A DNA stretch of 64,000 bases from Orrella daihaiensis. Its GTDB lineage: Bacteria > Pseudomonadota > Gammaproteobacteria > Burkholderiales > Burkholderiaceae_B. The notes under the pieces were generated by a model. That model was not told where the DNA came from, did not search any database, and saw only the letters and a list, made by a program, of their open reading frames with translations. Position 1 is the stretch's first letter. Each line of letters begins with the position of its first letter. The stretch lies in the NCBI RefSeq assembly GCF_022811525.1, contig NZ_CP063982.1, positions 2,739,850 to 2,803,849 on the forward strand. The letters are read 5' to 3'. The position numbers and the translations under genes were made by a program. Shown piece by piece: positions 25,393 to 33,499 of the stretch.

Positions 25393-26453
25393 AACCACGA
25401 CTATCGCAAGCTCATCAAGAGCTGCTGGTTTTTGTAGTTGGTGCATTACTGTTACTGGTCAGTGCGACAGCCCTGGCACAGTCACCCCATCCATTTGCCG
25501 TACCTGAACAGCGCCTACCAACACCAACATCGGGCTGGTTCGCGCAATGGTCTGGCCAAATTGCCATCTGGCAATCAGAGTTCTACCGCGAGTTGACCGG
25601 TGCGGTTCGCGCCTGGAAGGCTGACGGTTGGCAAGCTTGGGGCCTACTGGGTCTGTCATTTGCATACGGTGTGTTTCACGCGCTCGGCCCAGGCCACGGC
25701 AAAGCGATCTTGTCTGCCTATGTCTTGGCCAATCGAGAAACTATCCGTAACGGAGCCATTCTGGCGTTTGTATCTGCACTGATTCAAGCATTGGTCGCCA
25801 TTGTGATGGTGGGTATTGCAGCGGGTATTTTGAATGTCACGGGGGCAGTACTTAACGAAGTCACGGCACTTTTAGAGCTAGGTGCGTACGCACTGCTGAC
25901 TCTTTTGGGCGCGTGGCTAGTCTACAAACACATTTTCAAACCAGTCCTCGGCTGGCTGTCATCTGTAAGCACAAAAGAGCATCAGCATCATAATCACCAT
26001 CACGATCACCACCACCATCAGCACGAACACCATCATCATCACGACCCCCACACCCACGACGATGCGTGTGGCTGCGGCCATGTGCACATGCCTGATCCGG
26101 CGCAAATTGCAGGCAAACTAAATTGGCGTAAAGCGTGGGGGGCGATTGTCGCCATTGGTCTGCGTCCATGCTCTGGGGCCATCCTAGTACTGGTGTTTGC
26201 CCTGTCGCAGCAGTTCTTTGTCGCAGGAATTGCCGCCGCACTGGCCATGGGGCTAGGCACTGGTTTAACGGTAGCCACACTGGCGATGCTGTCGCTAACC
26301 GCGGGCCGCATGGCTGAAGCGGCTGGTGGTGGTCAAGGCCGTCAATGGGGTCAGGCGATTGGCGCAACCCTGCAGGGCGTTGCGTCAATCGCGGTAATGC
26401 TGTTCGGTATTTTGCTGTTTAGCGCTGCCTGGCAGTATGGCGCGCTGAACTAA
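25383..26453 (+). CDS. NicO-family nickel/cobalt (or zinc) transporter
   Basis: A 356-residue membrane protein with a leading hydrophobic segment and six or more predicted helices. Family motifs are GVFHALGPGHGKAILSAY in the first half and GLRPCSGAILVLVFAL in the second. A cytoplasmic or periplasmic loop near residues 200-230 is packed with His (HQHHNHHHDHHHH and so on) and ends CGCGHVHMPDP. RcnA-like members export Ni/Co, others take up metal. Paired with DUF1007 and close to znu/zur, a zinc role is possible here, but the ion cannot be read from the sequence. Confidence 0.86.
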   Translation: MPVKPRLSQAHQELLVFVVGALLLLVSATALAQSPHPFAVPEQRLPTPTSGWFAQWSGQIAIWQSEFYRELTGAVRAWKADGWQAWGLLGLSFAYGVFHALGPGHGKAILSAYVLANRETIRNGAILAFVSALIQALVAIVMVGIAAGILNVTGAVLNEVTALLELGAYALLTLLGAWLVYKHIFKPVLGWLSSVSTKEHQHHNHHHDHHHHQHEHHHHHDPHTHDDACGCGHVHMPDPAQIAGKLNWRKAWGAIVAIGLRPCSGAILVLVFALSQQFFVAGIAAALAMGLGTGLTVATLAMLSLTAGRMAEAAGGGQGRQWGQAIGATLQGVASIAVMLFGILLFSAAWQYGALN

Positions 26454-26480
26454 GTGAAACAGATACCAACCTCGTCGAGA

Positions 26481-27482
26481 TTACTGCTGCAATGTCGACC
26501 AAATCAGATCGGCGTTATACGCAAACATTTTGAGGTAAGTGTCTGCCACTGTGCCGGGTGCAGACAACGCATCCGAATAAAGCTCGCCACCCACACGTAC
26601 ACCCGTTTCTTCGGAGATCCGGTTCATCAACCTTGGGTCAGCCATGTTCTCAACGAACAAGGCCCTGACTTTGTCATGTTTGATTTCTCGGATCAGGCGT
26701 GCAACGTCAGCGGCTGATGGCTCGCGTTCAGTCGTCCAACCCTGCAGAGAAAAGAACTTGATGTCGTAGGCTTGCGCAAAATACTCAAACGCGCCGTGTG
26801 ATGCAATCACACGCCGGTCCTGAGCGGGAATTTCAGCCAGACGGTTGCGTATCTGCTGATTCAAAGCATCAATCTCAGCGACGTATCGATCAGCGCGAAG
26901 ATTGATGTCAGTAGCAGCCGATGGCGCGACTTGAAGCAGTGCATCACGGATGTTTTTTACATAGATCTTGGCATTGCTCAAATCCTGCCAGGCATGGGGA
27001 TCGAAATCACCATGATCGTGGTGATCGTGCTTGTGATCGGCGTGTTTATGCTTATCGTGCTTATCGTGCTTATCATGCGAATGCTTGCCATGATCGTGAC
27101 CATCGTCTTTAGCCTCTGAAATTTCAATCGGCTTGATGCCCTCGGTGGCCACGACGAGCTTTCCTTTGAATCCGGAAGACTTAATCAATCGATCAATCCA
27201 GCCTTCGAAACCCAAGCCATTGATGACAACGACGTCAGCTTGGGCCAGCGCTTTGGCATCAGCAGGGCTTGGATCAAAGACGTGTGCATCTTCATCGGGA
27301 CCCACCAAGGAAGTCACGATTACATTTTCACCGCCAACTTGATGAACCATATCCGCCAAAATAGAAAAGGTCGCAACCACCTTGACGGGTTCTGAGTTTG
27401 CGGCAAGTGCCGAGGCGGGCATTACAGCCACGACAGAGCAGGCTGCCACAGAGGATAAGAACTTAATCAATCTGACTCTCAT
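26481..27482 (-). CDS. znuA: Zinc ABC transporter, substrate-binding protein
   Basis: A 333-residue periplasmic cluster A-I binding protein. The signal peptide runs to ASALA around residue 28. Metal ligands expected for ZnuA are present: His67 (EDAHVFDPSP), His163 (DPHAWQD), the His in IASHGAFEYF and the Asp in YSDALSAPG. The charged insert at about 129-158 alternates His, Asp and Lys (HDKHDKHDKHKHADHKHDHH), the zinc-collecting loop typical of ZnuA rather than MntA. Convergent with the NicO-type gene, 27 bp apart. Last gene of the znuCBA transcript. Confidence 0.94.
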   Translation of the reverse strand: MRVRLIKFLSSVAACSVVAVMPASALAANSEPVKVVATFSILADMVHQVGGENVIVTSLVGPDEDAHVFDPSPADAKALAQADVVVINGLGFEGWIDRLIKSSGFKGKLVVATEGIKPIEISEAKDDGHDHGKHSHDKHDKHDKHKHADHKHDHHDHGDFDPHAWQDLSNAKIYVKNIRDALLQVAPSAATDINLRADRYVAEIDALNQQIRNRLAEIPAQDRRVIASHGAFEYFAQAYDIKFFSLQGWTTEREPSAADVARLIREIKHDKVRALFVENMADPRLMNRISEETGVRVGGELYSDALSAPGTVADTYLKMFAYNADLIWSTLQQ

Positions 27483-27495
27483 GATTCAAACCTCC

Positions 27496-28362
27496 TTAAG
27501 ATTCTCGATGACGTGCCACTGGAATGAATCGCAACAACAAACCATCGTTAGCGCCAAACAAAAGCGACATCAAATAAATTGCACCAGCCGTCAAAACAAT
27601 CGCAGGCCCTGACGGCAAGCTAAAGTGATACGACAACAAAAGTCCCAACGAGCCACTGACCATGGCAAACAAGCTTGCGAGCACGCAGGCCTTCGGTATG
27701 TCTCGCGACCATGATCGCGCCGCGATGGCGGGCAACATCAACAGACCCACGGCCATTAAGGTGCCCAGCGTTTGGAAACAGGCGACAAACGTGAGAACCA
27801 CGGTCAACATAAATAGCTGATTTACCCATTTGCCTGACTGTCCAAACTGCATCAAAAACAACGGATCAAAACTACTGGCCAACAAGACGCGCCAGATAAA
27901 TGCCAACAGCACCAACGCCACACTGGTTGCCGCTGCAATCAAAACCAACGCACTGGCATCGACTGCGAGAATGCTGCCAAATAACAAGTGCATGAGGTCT
28001 ACGCTGCTACCCTTGACCGAAATCAGTGTCACCCCGATTGCTAAAGCGATCAGGTGAAACGCTGCCAAACTGGCGTCTTCCTTTTGTGATGTGTTGCTGG
28101 CAACAAAGCTTGCCAGCAATGCAACAAACAACGCGCTCACAAAAGCACCCAACCCCAGCACGGGTAAAGACATGCCGGCAATGAAATAACCAACCGCCGC
28201 ACCGGGCAACACCGCATGAGCGATGGCGTCACCGGCCAAGCTCATGCGTCGCATGACCAGTAAGACGCCTACGGGCCCACTGATTAAAGCAAGGGCCAAT
28301 GACGCCACCAATGCTCGCCGCATGAAGGTAAATTCGACAAAAGGCATCCACAGTGCATCCAT
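27496..28362 (-). CDS. znuB: Zinc ABC transporter, permease
   Basis: A 288-residue ABC-3 family inner-membrane permease with about eight hydrophobic helices. Characteristic stretches are the N-terminal FMRRALVASLALALISGPVGVLL, MSLAGDAIAHAVLPGAAVGY, and TLGTLMAVGLLMLPAIAAR. It forms the zinc channel with ZnuC and delivers zinc from ZnuA to the cytoplasm. Stop and start codons overlap with znuC by one base. Confidence 0.93.
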   Translation of the reverse strand: MDALWMPFVEFTFMRRALVASLALALISGPVGVLLVMRRMSLAGDAIAHAVLPGAAVGYFIAGMSLPVLGLGAFVSALFVALLASFVASNTSQKEDASLAAFHLIALAIGVTLISVKGSSVDLMHLLFGSILAVDASALVLIAAATSVALVLLAFIWRVLLASSFDPLFLMQFGQSGKWVNQLFMLTVVLTFVACFQTLGTLMAVGLLMLPAIAARSWSRDIPKACVLASLFAMVSGSLGLLLSYHFSLPSGPAIVLTAGAIYLMSLLFGANDGLLLRFIPVARHRES

Positions 28363-29150
28363 TAGTGATGCTCCTTGCCCGACGCATGCACGTGTACATG
28401 CTCCACACCCGGCGCCTCACACCAGGAAGCCGTGTCTTGCCAGGCTAGCGACCGGTGATTGGCCTGAGCAAGATGTGCATTGGATAGCGCTTGTGCAGTC
28501 TCCCCCCAACTGACCAACTCGCGCGCAATCAACAGGGTCTGCGGGAAGTGCTCACGCACCATGTCCAGATCGTGCAACACTGCGACTACCGTACGACCCT
28601 CGCGGTGCCAACCCGACACCACACTCAACAAGTCGCGCGTTGTAGCCGCATCCAGCGCACTAAAGGGCTCGTCGAGCAAGATCACAGGTGCATTCTGGAC
28701 AATCAGACGTGCGAACAGAACGCGTTGCAATTGCCCCACCGAGAGCTCATCAACCAGACGATCTTCAAATCCCTTTAAACCAACTTGTTCAAGCGCTTTG
28801 TCAATGGCCTCGCGCTCTTGCTGACCCACTGTCCCGAGTGCGCCAACACGGGGCCAAGCTCCCATGGCGACCACTTCAAGTACCCGTAATGGAAAATCTG
28901 AATTGATGCCGGATAACTGCGCTAAAAAAGCCACCGCACCTGGTCTGCTTAAGTCAGCGCTGCGCTCGATCTTTCCGTGTGTAGGCCGTCGTAAACCAGC
29001 CAGTGCAGCCAATAACGTCGATTTACCCGCGCCATTGGGTCCGACAATCGCGGTTAACGATCCCGCTTGAAAGTCACCGCTGATGTGGTGAACAGCTGGA
29101 TGGCCGTGGTAGGCAATCGTGACATCCGACAGACAAAATGCAATATCCAC
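28362..29150 (-). CDS. znuC: Zinc ABC transporter, ATPase
   Basis: A 262-residue ABC ATPase. Walker A is GPNGAGKST (about residues 37-45), the Q-loop lies in FLAQLSG, the signature is LSVGQLQRV, Walker B is VILLDEPF and the H-loop is VLHDLD. The C-terminus ends with a His-rich tail (VEHVHVHASGKEHH), common in ZnuC. It begins with GTG, and its AGGGTGA ribosome site overlaps the stop of the 40-residue ORF immediately upstream, so translation is likely coupled to that ORF. Confidence 0.93.
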   Translation of the reverse strand: MDIAFCLSDVTIAYHGHPAVHHISGDFQAGSLTAIVGPNGAGKSTLLAALAGLRRPTHGKIERSADLSRPGAVAFLAQLSGINSDFPLRVLEVVAMGAWPRVGALGTVGQQEREAIDKALEQVGLKGFEDRLVDELSVGQLQRVLFARLIVQNAPVILLDEPFSALDAATTRDLLSVVSGWHREGRTVVAVLHDLDMVREHFPQTLLIARELVSWGETAQALSNAHLAQANHRSLAWQDTASWCEAPGVEHVHVHASGKEHH

Positions 29151-29157
29151 GATCAGA

Positions 29158-29280
29158 TCACCCTGCGAAACCGGTCACGAGCCAGACAGCGAACCACAGA
29201 GGCGCCAACAGCAAAGCGACCAGCGCCAATCGGCGGGTAATGCCCCATAGAAGCGGGTGTGAACGGTGATGAGATGCCAT
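29158..29280 (-). CDS. Small 40-residue membrane ORF leading the znu operon
   Basis: Reading the minus strand from the ATG at 29280 gives 40 codons and a TGA stop. The N-terminus MASHHRSHPLLWGITRR has three His residues and several Arg; the rest, LALVALLLAPLWFAVWLVTG, is one transmembrane helix. The stop is 7 bases before the znuC GTG and overlaps its ribosome site. The ORF lies downstream of the Zur-type box, so it would be the first gene of the znu transcript. There is no clear ribosome site of its own. It could be a metal-transport accessory peptide or a leader for znuC. I know no named family for it. Confidence 0.5.
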   Translation of the reverse strand: MASHHRSHPLLWGITRRLALVALLLAPLWFAVWLVTGFAG

Positions 29281-29334
29281 GACTGGTTGCGCCGATAAAT
29301 CTTAAGTCCACGACTTTATAAGAGGAATTAATTA

Positions 29335-29356
29335 TAATGATAATTCATTATCATTA
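29335..29356. promoter_or_regulatory. Fur/Zur-type operator between the znu operon and zur
   Basis: A perfect inverted repeat, TAATGATAA and TTATCATTA around the spacer TTCA. It matches the AT-rich TGATAAT-type sites used by Fur-family repressors. It lies in the divergent region between the znu operon (-) and the Fur-family gene (+), so one dimer or two could repress both. Zur is the expected ligand because the genes on both sides concern zinc. Confidence 0.82.
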
Positions 29357-29411
29357 ATAAGTCCCTAACTGAGGCTAAAAACACCATTGAGCTTGGGTTA
29401 AAGTGAGAGCC

Positions 29412-29792
29412 ATGGAAAGAAGCACGAAACAACGGGCTGCGATTCGTGAAGCACTTCAACGCGCTGATCGGCCTTTACTGGCAACTGAAGTGTTGGATAT
29501 GGCCCAAAAGTCGGTGCCGTCATTGGGTATTGCCACTGTGTACCGGACTTTGAAGGCGCTGATCGAGCAGGAGTCTCTGCAAGTAGTTGAATTACCTGGG
29601 GAAAATCCTAGATTCGAGTTCGCGCACGGGCATCATCACCACTTCTGCTGTAAAGCCTGTGGACGGGTGTACGACATCCACGCCTGCCCCGGTGATTTCG
29701 GCCAAATGGTGCCGCCCGGCTTTCAGGTCAGTGACCATGAGGTAACACTTTACGGACGCTGTGCAGATTGCGAGAACGCAATCCCTACTTGA
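29412..29792 (+). CDS. zur: Zinc uptake regulator, Fur family
   Basis: About 126 residues. N-terminal winged helix with the recognition segment GIATVYRTLKALIEQ, then the Fur dimerisation part. Metal residues are plentiful: HGHHHHFCCKACGRV, with the structural CxxC, and the C-terminal CADCEN. The position opposite znuCBA with a shared palindromic site indicates Zur rather than Fur. ATG 29412 is chosen; a GTG at 29403 is in frame. When zinc is sufficient it should repress znuCBA and its own gene. Confidence 0.9.
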   Translation: MERSTKQRAAIREALQRADRPLLATEVLDMAQKSVPSLGIATVYRTLKALIEQESLQVVELPGENPRFEFAHGHHHHFCCKACGRVYDIHACPGDFGQMVPPGFQVSDHEVTLYGRCADCENAIPT

Positions 29793-29925
29793 AATCTCGT
29801 GCTATCGCCCCCATTTTCATGCGGATTTCAGCACAGCTGGCGCAAATAGGTTAAAAACCCCTGTTCTGGATCGTGGCTAGCCAGGCCATGGCCGTTGTTA
29901 GTTTTTTTGCAAGTATCGATACACC

Positions 29926-31017
29926 ATGACACAAAACCCGTCGATTCCGCTGGACCAAATGGTACCCGTCACCATCCTGACCGGTTTTTTAGGGGCGGGT
30001 AAAACCACCCTGCTCAAGCGCATCCTGACGGAATTTCACGGCAAACGCATTGCGGTGATCGAAAACGAATTTGGACCGGAAAGCATCGATAACGATTTGC
30101 TCGTGGAGGTTCACGATGAGGAAATTATTGAGCTTTCAAATGGCTGCGTGTGTTGCACGGTTAGAGGTGACTTACTTAGAACCCTGACTGACCTGCGCCG
30201 TCGTCGTGAGGCTGGCGAACTGAACTTTGAACGCGTCATTATCGAAACCACTGGCATGGCCAATCCTGGTCCGGTCTGCCAGACGTTCTTTATGGATGAT
30301 GATGTAGCCGAGTATTTCCGCCTAGATAGTGTCATTACCCTCGTCGATGCAAAACATGGCATGCAGACGCTCGACAAGCAAGAGGAAGCTCAGAAACAAG
30401 TCGGGTTTGCCGACCGTATCCTGGTCTCCAAGCGTGACCTGGTGACCGATCAAGAGTTTGATGTGCTCAGAAAGCGTCTGGTTCACATGAATCCTCGCGC
30501 ACCGATTGAAGTGGTTAACTTTGGCGAAGTTGACCTAGCCAAAGTGATCGATATCAGTGGATTTAACCTTAACTCCATTCTGGATATAGATCCTGAGTTC
30601 CTGGCAGATACTCACCCGGATGCCAAGCATGATCATGATCATGACCATCACCACGCCCATGATCATCACCACCATCACGGCCACGACCACGGACATCATC
30701 ACCACCACGCCCATCAGGACGAGATCGGTGCCTTCGTGTTCAAAGCAGACAAGCCGTTCGATCCTGAGCGCCTCGAGGAATTCCTAGGTGGGGTTGTTCA
30801 GGTATACGGACCCGATTTATTGCGTTATAAGGGCATCCTCTACATGAAAGGCATTGATCGGCGCATGCTGTTTCAAGGCGTACACATGTTGATGGGGGCG
30901 GAGCCTGGCAAGCCCTGGGCACCAAAAGAGAAAAAAGCCACCAAGATGGTATTTATTGGTCGCAAGCTACCGCAAGAGATTCTGACCAAGGGTCTTGAGC
31001 AGTGTCTGGCGACATAA
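29926..31017 (+). CDS. COG0523 GTPase, zinc metallochaperone type
   Basis: A 363-residue G3E-family GTPase with Walker A GFLGAGKTT (about residues 20-28), the Glu-rich IENEFGPE switch, the metal-binding CxCC in NGCVCCTVRGDL (about 72-83), the guanine-specificity SKRDLVT and a C-terminal CobW_C domain (PFDPERLEEFL). Residues 230-270 are a His/Asp-rich insertion. Proteins of this group (ZigA, ZagA, YeiR) act as zinc insertases, often under zinc limitation. It follows zur by 133 bp; I see no clear Zur box in that gap, so regulation is not shown. Confidence 0.87.
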   Translation: MTQNPSIPLDQMVPVTILTGFLGAGKTTLLKRILTEFHGKRIAVIENEFGPESIDNDLLVEVHDEEIIELSNGCVCCTVRGDLLRTLTDLRRRREAGELNFERVIIETTGMANPGPVCQTFFMDDDVAEYFRLDSVITLVDAKHGMQTLDKQEEAQKQVGFADRILVSKRDLVTDQEFDVLRKRLVHMNPRAPIEVVNFGEVDLAKVIDISGFNLNSILDIDPEFLADTHPDAKHDHDHDHHHAHDHHHHHGHDHGHHHHHAHQDEIGAFVFKADKPFDPERLEEFLGGVVQVYGPDLLRYKGILYMKGIDRRMLFQGVHMLMGAEPGKPWAPKEKKATKMVFIGRKLPQEILTKGLEQCLAT

Positions 31018-31077
31018 GGGCAGCATCAACGGCAGCATCGACGCATGTTCGATAACTGACAGAAACGGAGCAAGTGC

Positions 31078-31539
31078 ATGGCAACCAAGGCGGCACCTAA
31101 AAAAACCAAATCGGCCAAGGCTGATAACACCTCCATTCCGACCGAGGCTGAATTGCTGAAAATGCCGGAGTCGGAGTATATGAACGCGCGGCAACTCGCA
31201 TTTTTCAAGCAGCGTTTGCAGCAGCTTGAGGATGAGATTCTGACCAATGCTGGTGAAACCACTGAACATTTGCGTGAGACGCAATTCGTACCAGACCCAG
31301 CCGATCGCGCAACCATTGAAGAGGAGCACGCGCTCGAACTCAGAACACGGGATCGTGAACGCAAATTGCTCAAGAAAGTACAGCAGTCACTGGCTCGTAT
31401 CGAATCAGGCGAGTATGGCTGGTGCGAAGAAACTGGTGAAGCCATCGGCGTTCCCCGCCTATTGGCACGCCCGACGGCCACGCTATCGCTTGAAGCACAA
31501 GAACGACGCGAAATGCGTCAGAAAATGTTCGGCGACTGA
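31078..31539 (+). CDS. dksA: RNA polymerase-binding factor DksA, cysteine-poor form
   Basis: A 153-residue DksA. A Lys-rich N-terminal tail precedes the coiled coil (about residues 35-105) and the C-terminal LARIESGEYGWCEETGEAIGVPRLLARP region. Only one of the four zinc-finger cysteines is kept (GWCEET); the others are replaced (T, then S and A in ATLSLEAQE). Such C-poor DksA is usual in alpha- and betaproteobacteria and should not need zinc. It works with ppGpp on stable RNA and biosynthetic promoters. It follows the COG0523 gene by 60 bp and precedes hslVU. Confidence 0.93.
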   Translation: MATKAAPKKTKSAKADNTSIPTEAELLKMPESEYMNARQLAFFKQRLQQLEDEILTNAGETTEHLRETQFVPDPADRATIEEEHALELRTRDRERKLLKKVQQSLARIESGEYGWCEETGEAIGVPRLLARPTATLSLEAQERREMRQKMFGD

Positions 31540-31562
31540 CGCCAGTACAAGTAGATACCACC

Positions 31563-31588
31563 ACCAAGTCAGCCGCGCCTGGCTTGGT
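31563..31588 (+). repeat. Hairpin upstream of hslV
   Basis: ACCAAG (31563-31568) and CTTGGT (31583-31588) pair, and the stem extends inward over one T-G wobble and CAG/CTG around a short CG-rich loop. It ends about 20 bases before the hslV ATG. It could be a weak terminator after dksA or a translational control element; neither is shown. Confidence 0.35.
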
Positions 31589-31608
31589 GCAACCCTCCGA
31601 AGGTAGTT

Positions 31609-32142
31609 ATGGAACAATTTCACGCGACGACCATCGTATGCGTGCGGCGCGGCAACCGCGTCGCCATGGGCGGTGACGGACAGGTCACGCTAGGCAACAT
31701 CGTCATCAAGGGCACTGCCCGCAAAATCCGCCGGCTGTATCACGACAAGGTACTCGCCGGTTTCGCCGGGGCGACGGCTGACGCTTTTACCCTGCAAGAA
31801 CGGTTTGAGGGCAAACTCGAAAAGCATCAAGGTCATTTGATGCGTGCCGCTGTTGAGCTCTCACGCGACTGGCGCACCGATCGGATCTTGCGCCGACTTG
31901 AGGCGATGCTGATCGTCGCTGACCACGAACACACCTTGGTGCTAACCGGCAACGGCGATGTACTAGAGCCAGAAAACGGCCTGGCTGCCATTGGCTCTGG
32001 GGGCGCTTATGCACAATCTGCTGCCTTGGCGCTGTTAAGACACTCCGAAATGCCGCCCGAAGAGATCGTGAAATCGTCACTGACGATTGCTGGCGATCTC
32101 TGTATTTACACCAATCAAGAACACATCATTGAAGTCCTGTGA
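31609..32142 (+). CDS. hslV: ATP-dependent protease subunit HslV
   Basis: A 177-residue proteasome-like peptidase. MEQFHATTIVCVRRG has a short prepeptide before the catalytic N-terminal Thr of TTIV; GDGQVTLGN, GFAGATADAFTL and IGSGGAYAQSAA are conserved. It forms a double hexamer capped by HslU and degrades regulatory and misfolded proteins. hslU starts 10 bases after its stop. Heat-shock control is usual in this family, but I did not identify a sigma-32 promoter. Confidence 0.96.
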   Translation: MEQFHATTIVCVRRGNRVAMGGDGQVTLGNIVIKGTARKIRRLYHDKVLAGFAGATADAFTLQERFEGKLEKHQGHLMRAAVELSRDWRTDRILRRLEAMLIVADHEHTLVLTGNGDVLEPENGLAAIGSGGAYAQSAALALLRHSEMPPEEIVKSSLTIAGDLCIYTNQEHIIEVL

Positions 32143-32152
32143 GCGTAGAGCC

Positions 32153-33484
32153 ATGTCCGCGAACAATATGACCCCAAAAGAAATTGTCTCTGAACTAGAC
32201 AAACACATCATCGGCCAGCATGCCGCTAAAAAAGCCGTCGCCGTCGCGCTACGAAATCGTTGGCGCCGACAGCAGGTTGCCGAACCACTGCGTCACGAAA
32301 TTCACCCTAAAAACATTCTGATGATCGGACCAACCGGTGTTGGCAAAACTGAAATCGCCAGACGTCTGGCCAAACTCGCCAATGCCCCCTTTATCAAGAT
32401 CGAGGCCACCAAATTCACAGAGGTCGGCTATGTCGGCCGTGATGTTGATACCATCATTCGTGATCTGGCTGAGATGGCTGTCAAGCAAACCCGTGAGCAA
32501 GCCATGAAACGGGTGCAGACACAGGCTGAGGACGCCGCAGAAGACCGCATACTTGATGTGCTGATCGCCCCACCGCGAGCAGCAGACGGCTCGCCCATTC
32601 GCGAGGAGTCAACCGCAAGACAAACGTTTCGCAAGCGCTTGCGCGAAGGCGCGCTTGACGACACCGAAATCGAAATTGATGTCAACGCACCCATCCCGCA
32701 GATGGACATCCTCGGACCACCCGGGATGGAGGATATGGCTGAACAGCTTAAGAGCATGTTTGCCGGCCTGTCACACGACAAGAAAAAAACCCGCAAACTA
32801 AAGATCAAGGACGCGTTCAAGCAAATTGTCGAAGAAGAGGCAGCCAAACGGGTCAATGAAGAAAATATCAAGACTGATGCGGTTCGACTAGTTGAACAAC
32901 ACGGCATTGTGTTTCTCGATGAAATCGACAAAATAGCAGCCCGTAATGAAGGCGGCACTGCTGAGGTTTCACGCCAAGGGGTACAAAGAGATTTGTTGCC
33001 ACTCGTAGAAGGCACAACGGTCACCACCAAATATGGCATGATCCGTACCGACCACGTTCTGTTCATCGCATCCGGTGCGTTTCATTTGTCGCGCCCCTCA
33101 GACTTGATTCCTGAACTGCAGGGTCGATTCCCGATTCGGGTAGAGCTCGATTCATTGTCAGCTGATGACTTTGTCAAGATCCTGAATGAGACAGATGCCT
33201 CTTTGACCAAACAGTACAAGGCGTTATTGCAAACGGAAGAAGTCCACCTTGACTTTACCGACGAGGGCATCCGACGTCTGGCTGAGCTGGCATTTGATGT
33301 CAACGAACAAACAGAAAATATCGGTGCCCGTCGTCTCTACACCGTCATGGAGCGCTTACTGGAGGATGTGTCGTTTGATGCCACGTCTCACAGCGGTCAA
33401 ACCATTGTGATTGATGCAGCCTATGTGAACGACAAGCTGCAAGAAACGGCACAAAGTCAGGACCTGGCTCGCTATGTTCTCTAA
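32153..33484 (+). CDS. hslU: ATP-dependent protease ATPase subunit HslU
   Basis: A 443-residue AAA+ unfoldase. Start ATG at 32153 gives the usual MTPKEIVSELDKHIIGQ opening. Walker A is GPTGVGKTE (about residue 59), pore loop KFTEVGYVGRDV, Walker B FLDEIDKIA, sensor II GARRLYTVMERLLED, with the long I-domain between. It feeds substrates to HslV. An upstream in-frame start at 32087 would lie inside hslV and is rejected. Confidence 0.96.
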   Translation: MSANNMTPKEIVSELDKHIIGQHAAKKAVAVALRNRWRRQQVAEPLRHEIHPKNILMIGPTGVGKTEIARRLAKLANAPFIKIEATKFTEVGYVGRDVDTIIRDLAEMAVKQTREQAMKRVQTQAEDAAEDRILDVLIAPPRAADGSPIREESTARQTFRKRLREGALDDTEIEIDVNAPIPQMDILGPPGMEDMAEQLKSMFAGLSHDKKKTRKLKIKDAFKQIVEEEAAKRVNEENIKTDAVRLVEQHGIVFLDEIDKIAARNEGGTAEVSRQGVQRDLLPLVEGTTVTTKYGMIRTDHVLFIASGAFHLSRPSDLIPELQGRFPIRVELDSLSADDFVKILNETDASLTKQYKALLQTEEVHLDFTDEGIRRLAELAFDVNEQTENIGARRLYTVMERLLEDVSFDATSHSGQTIVIDAAYVNDKLQETAQSQDLARYVL

Positions 33485-33499
33485 AAAAAGGAGCACCTG

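Noticed and set aside
25980..26070. Low-complexity CAC/CAT repeats
   Set aside because: They encode the His-rich loop of the NicO transporter, so they are not an independent repeat element.
26454..26717. Plus-strand ORF directly after the NicO-type gene
   Set aside because: It overlaps almost wholly with the end of znuA in antisense; znuA has clear ligand residues there.
27020..27100. Short tandem repeats resembling a CRISPR or microsatellite
   Set aside because: They are in-frame codons of the His/Asp/Lys-rich loop of ZnuA and show no spacer structure.
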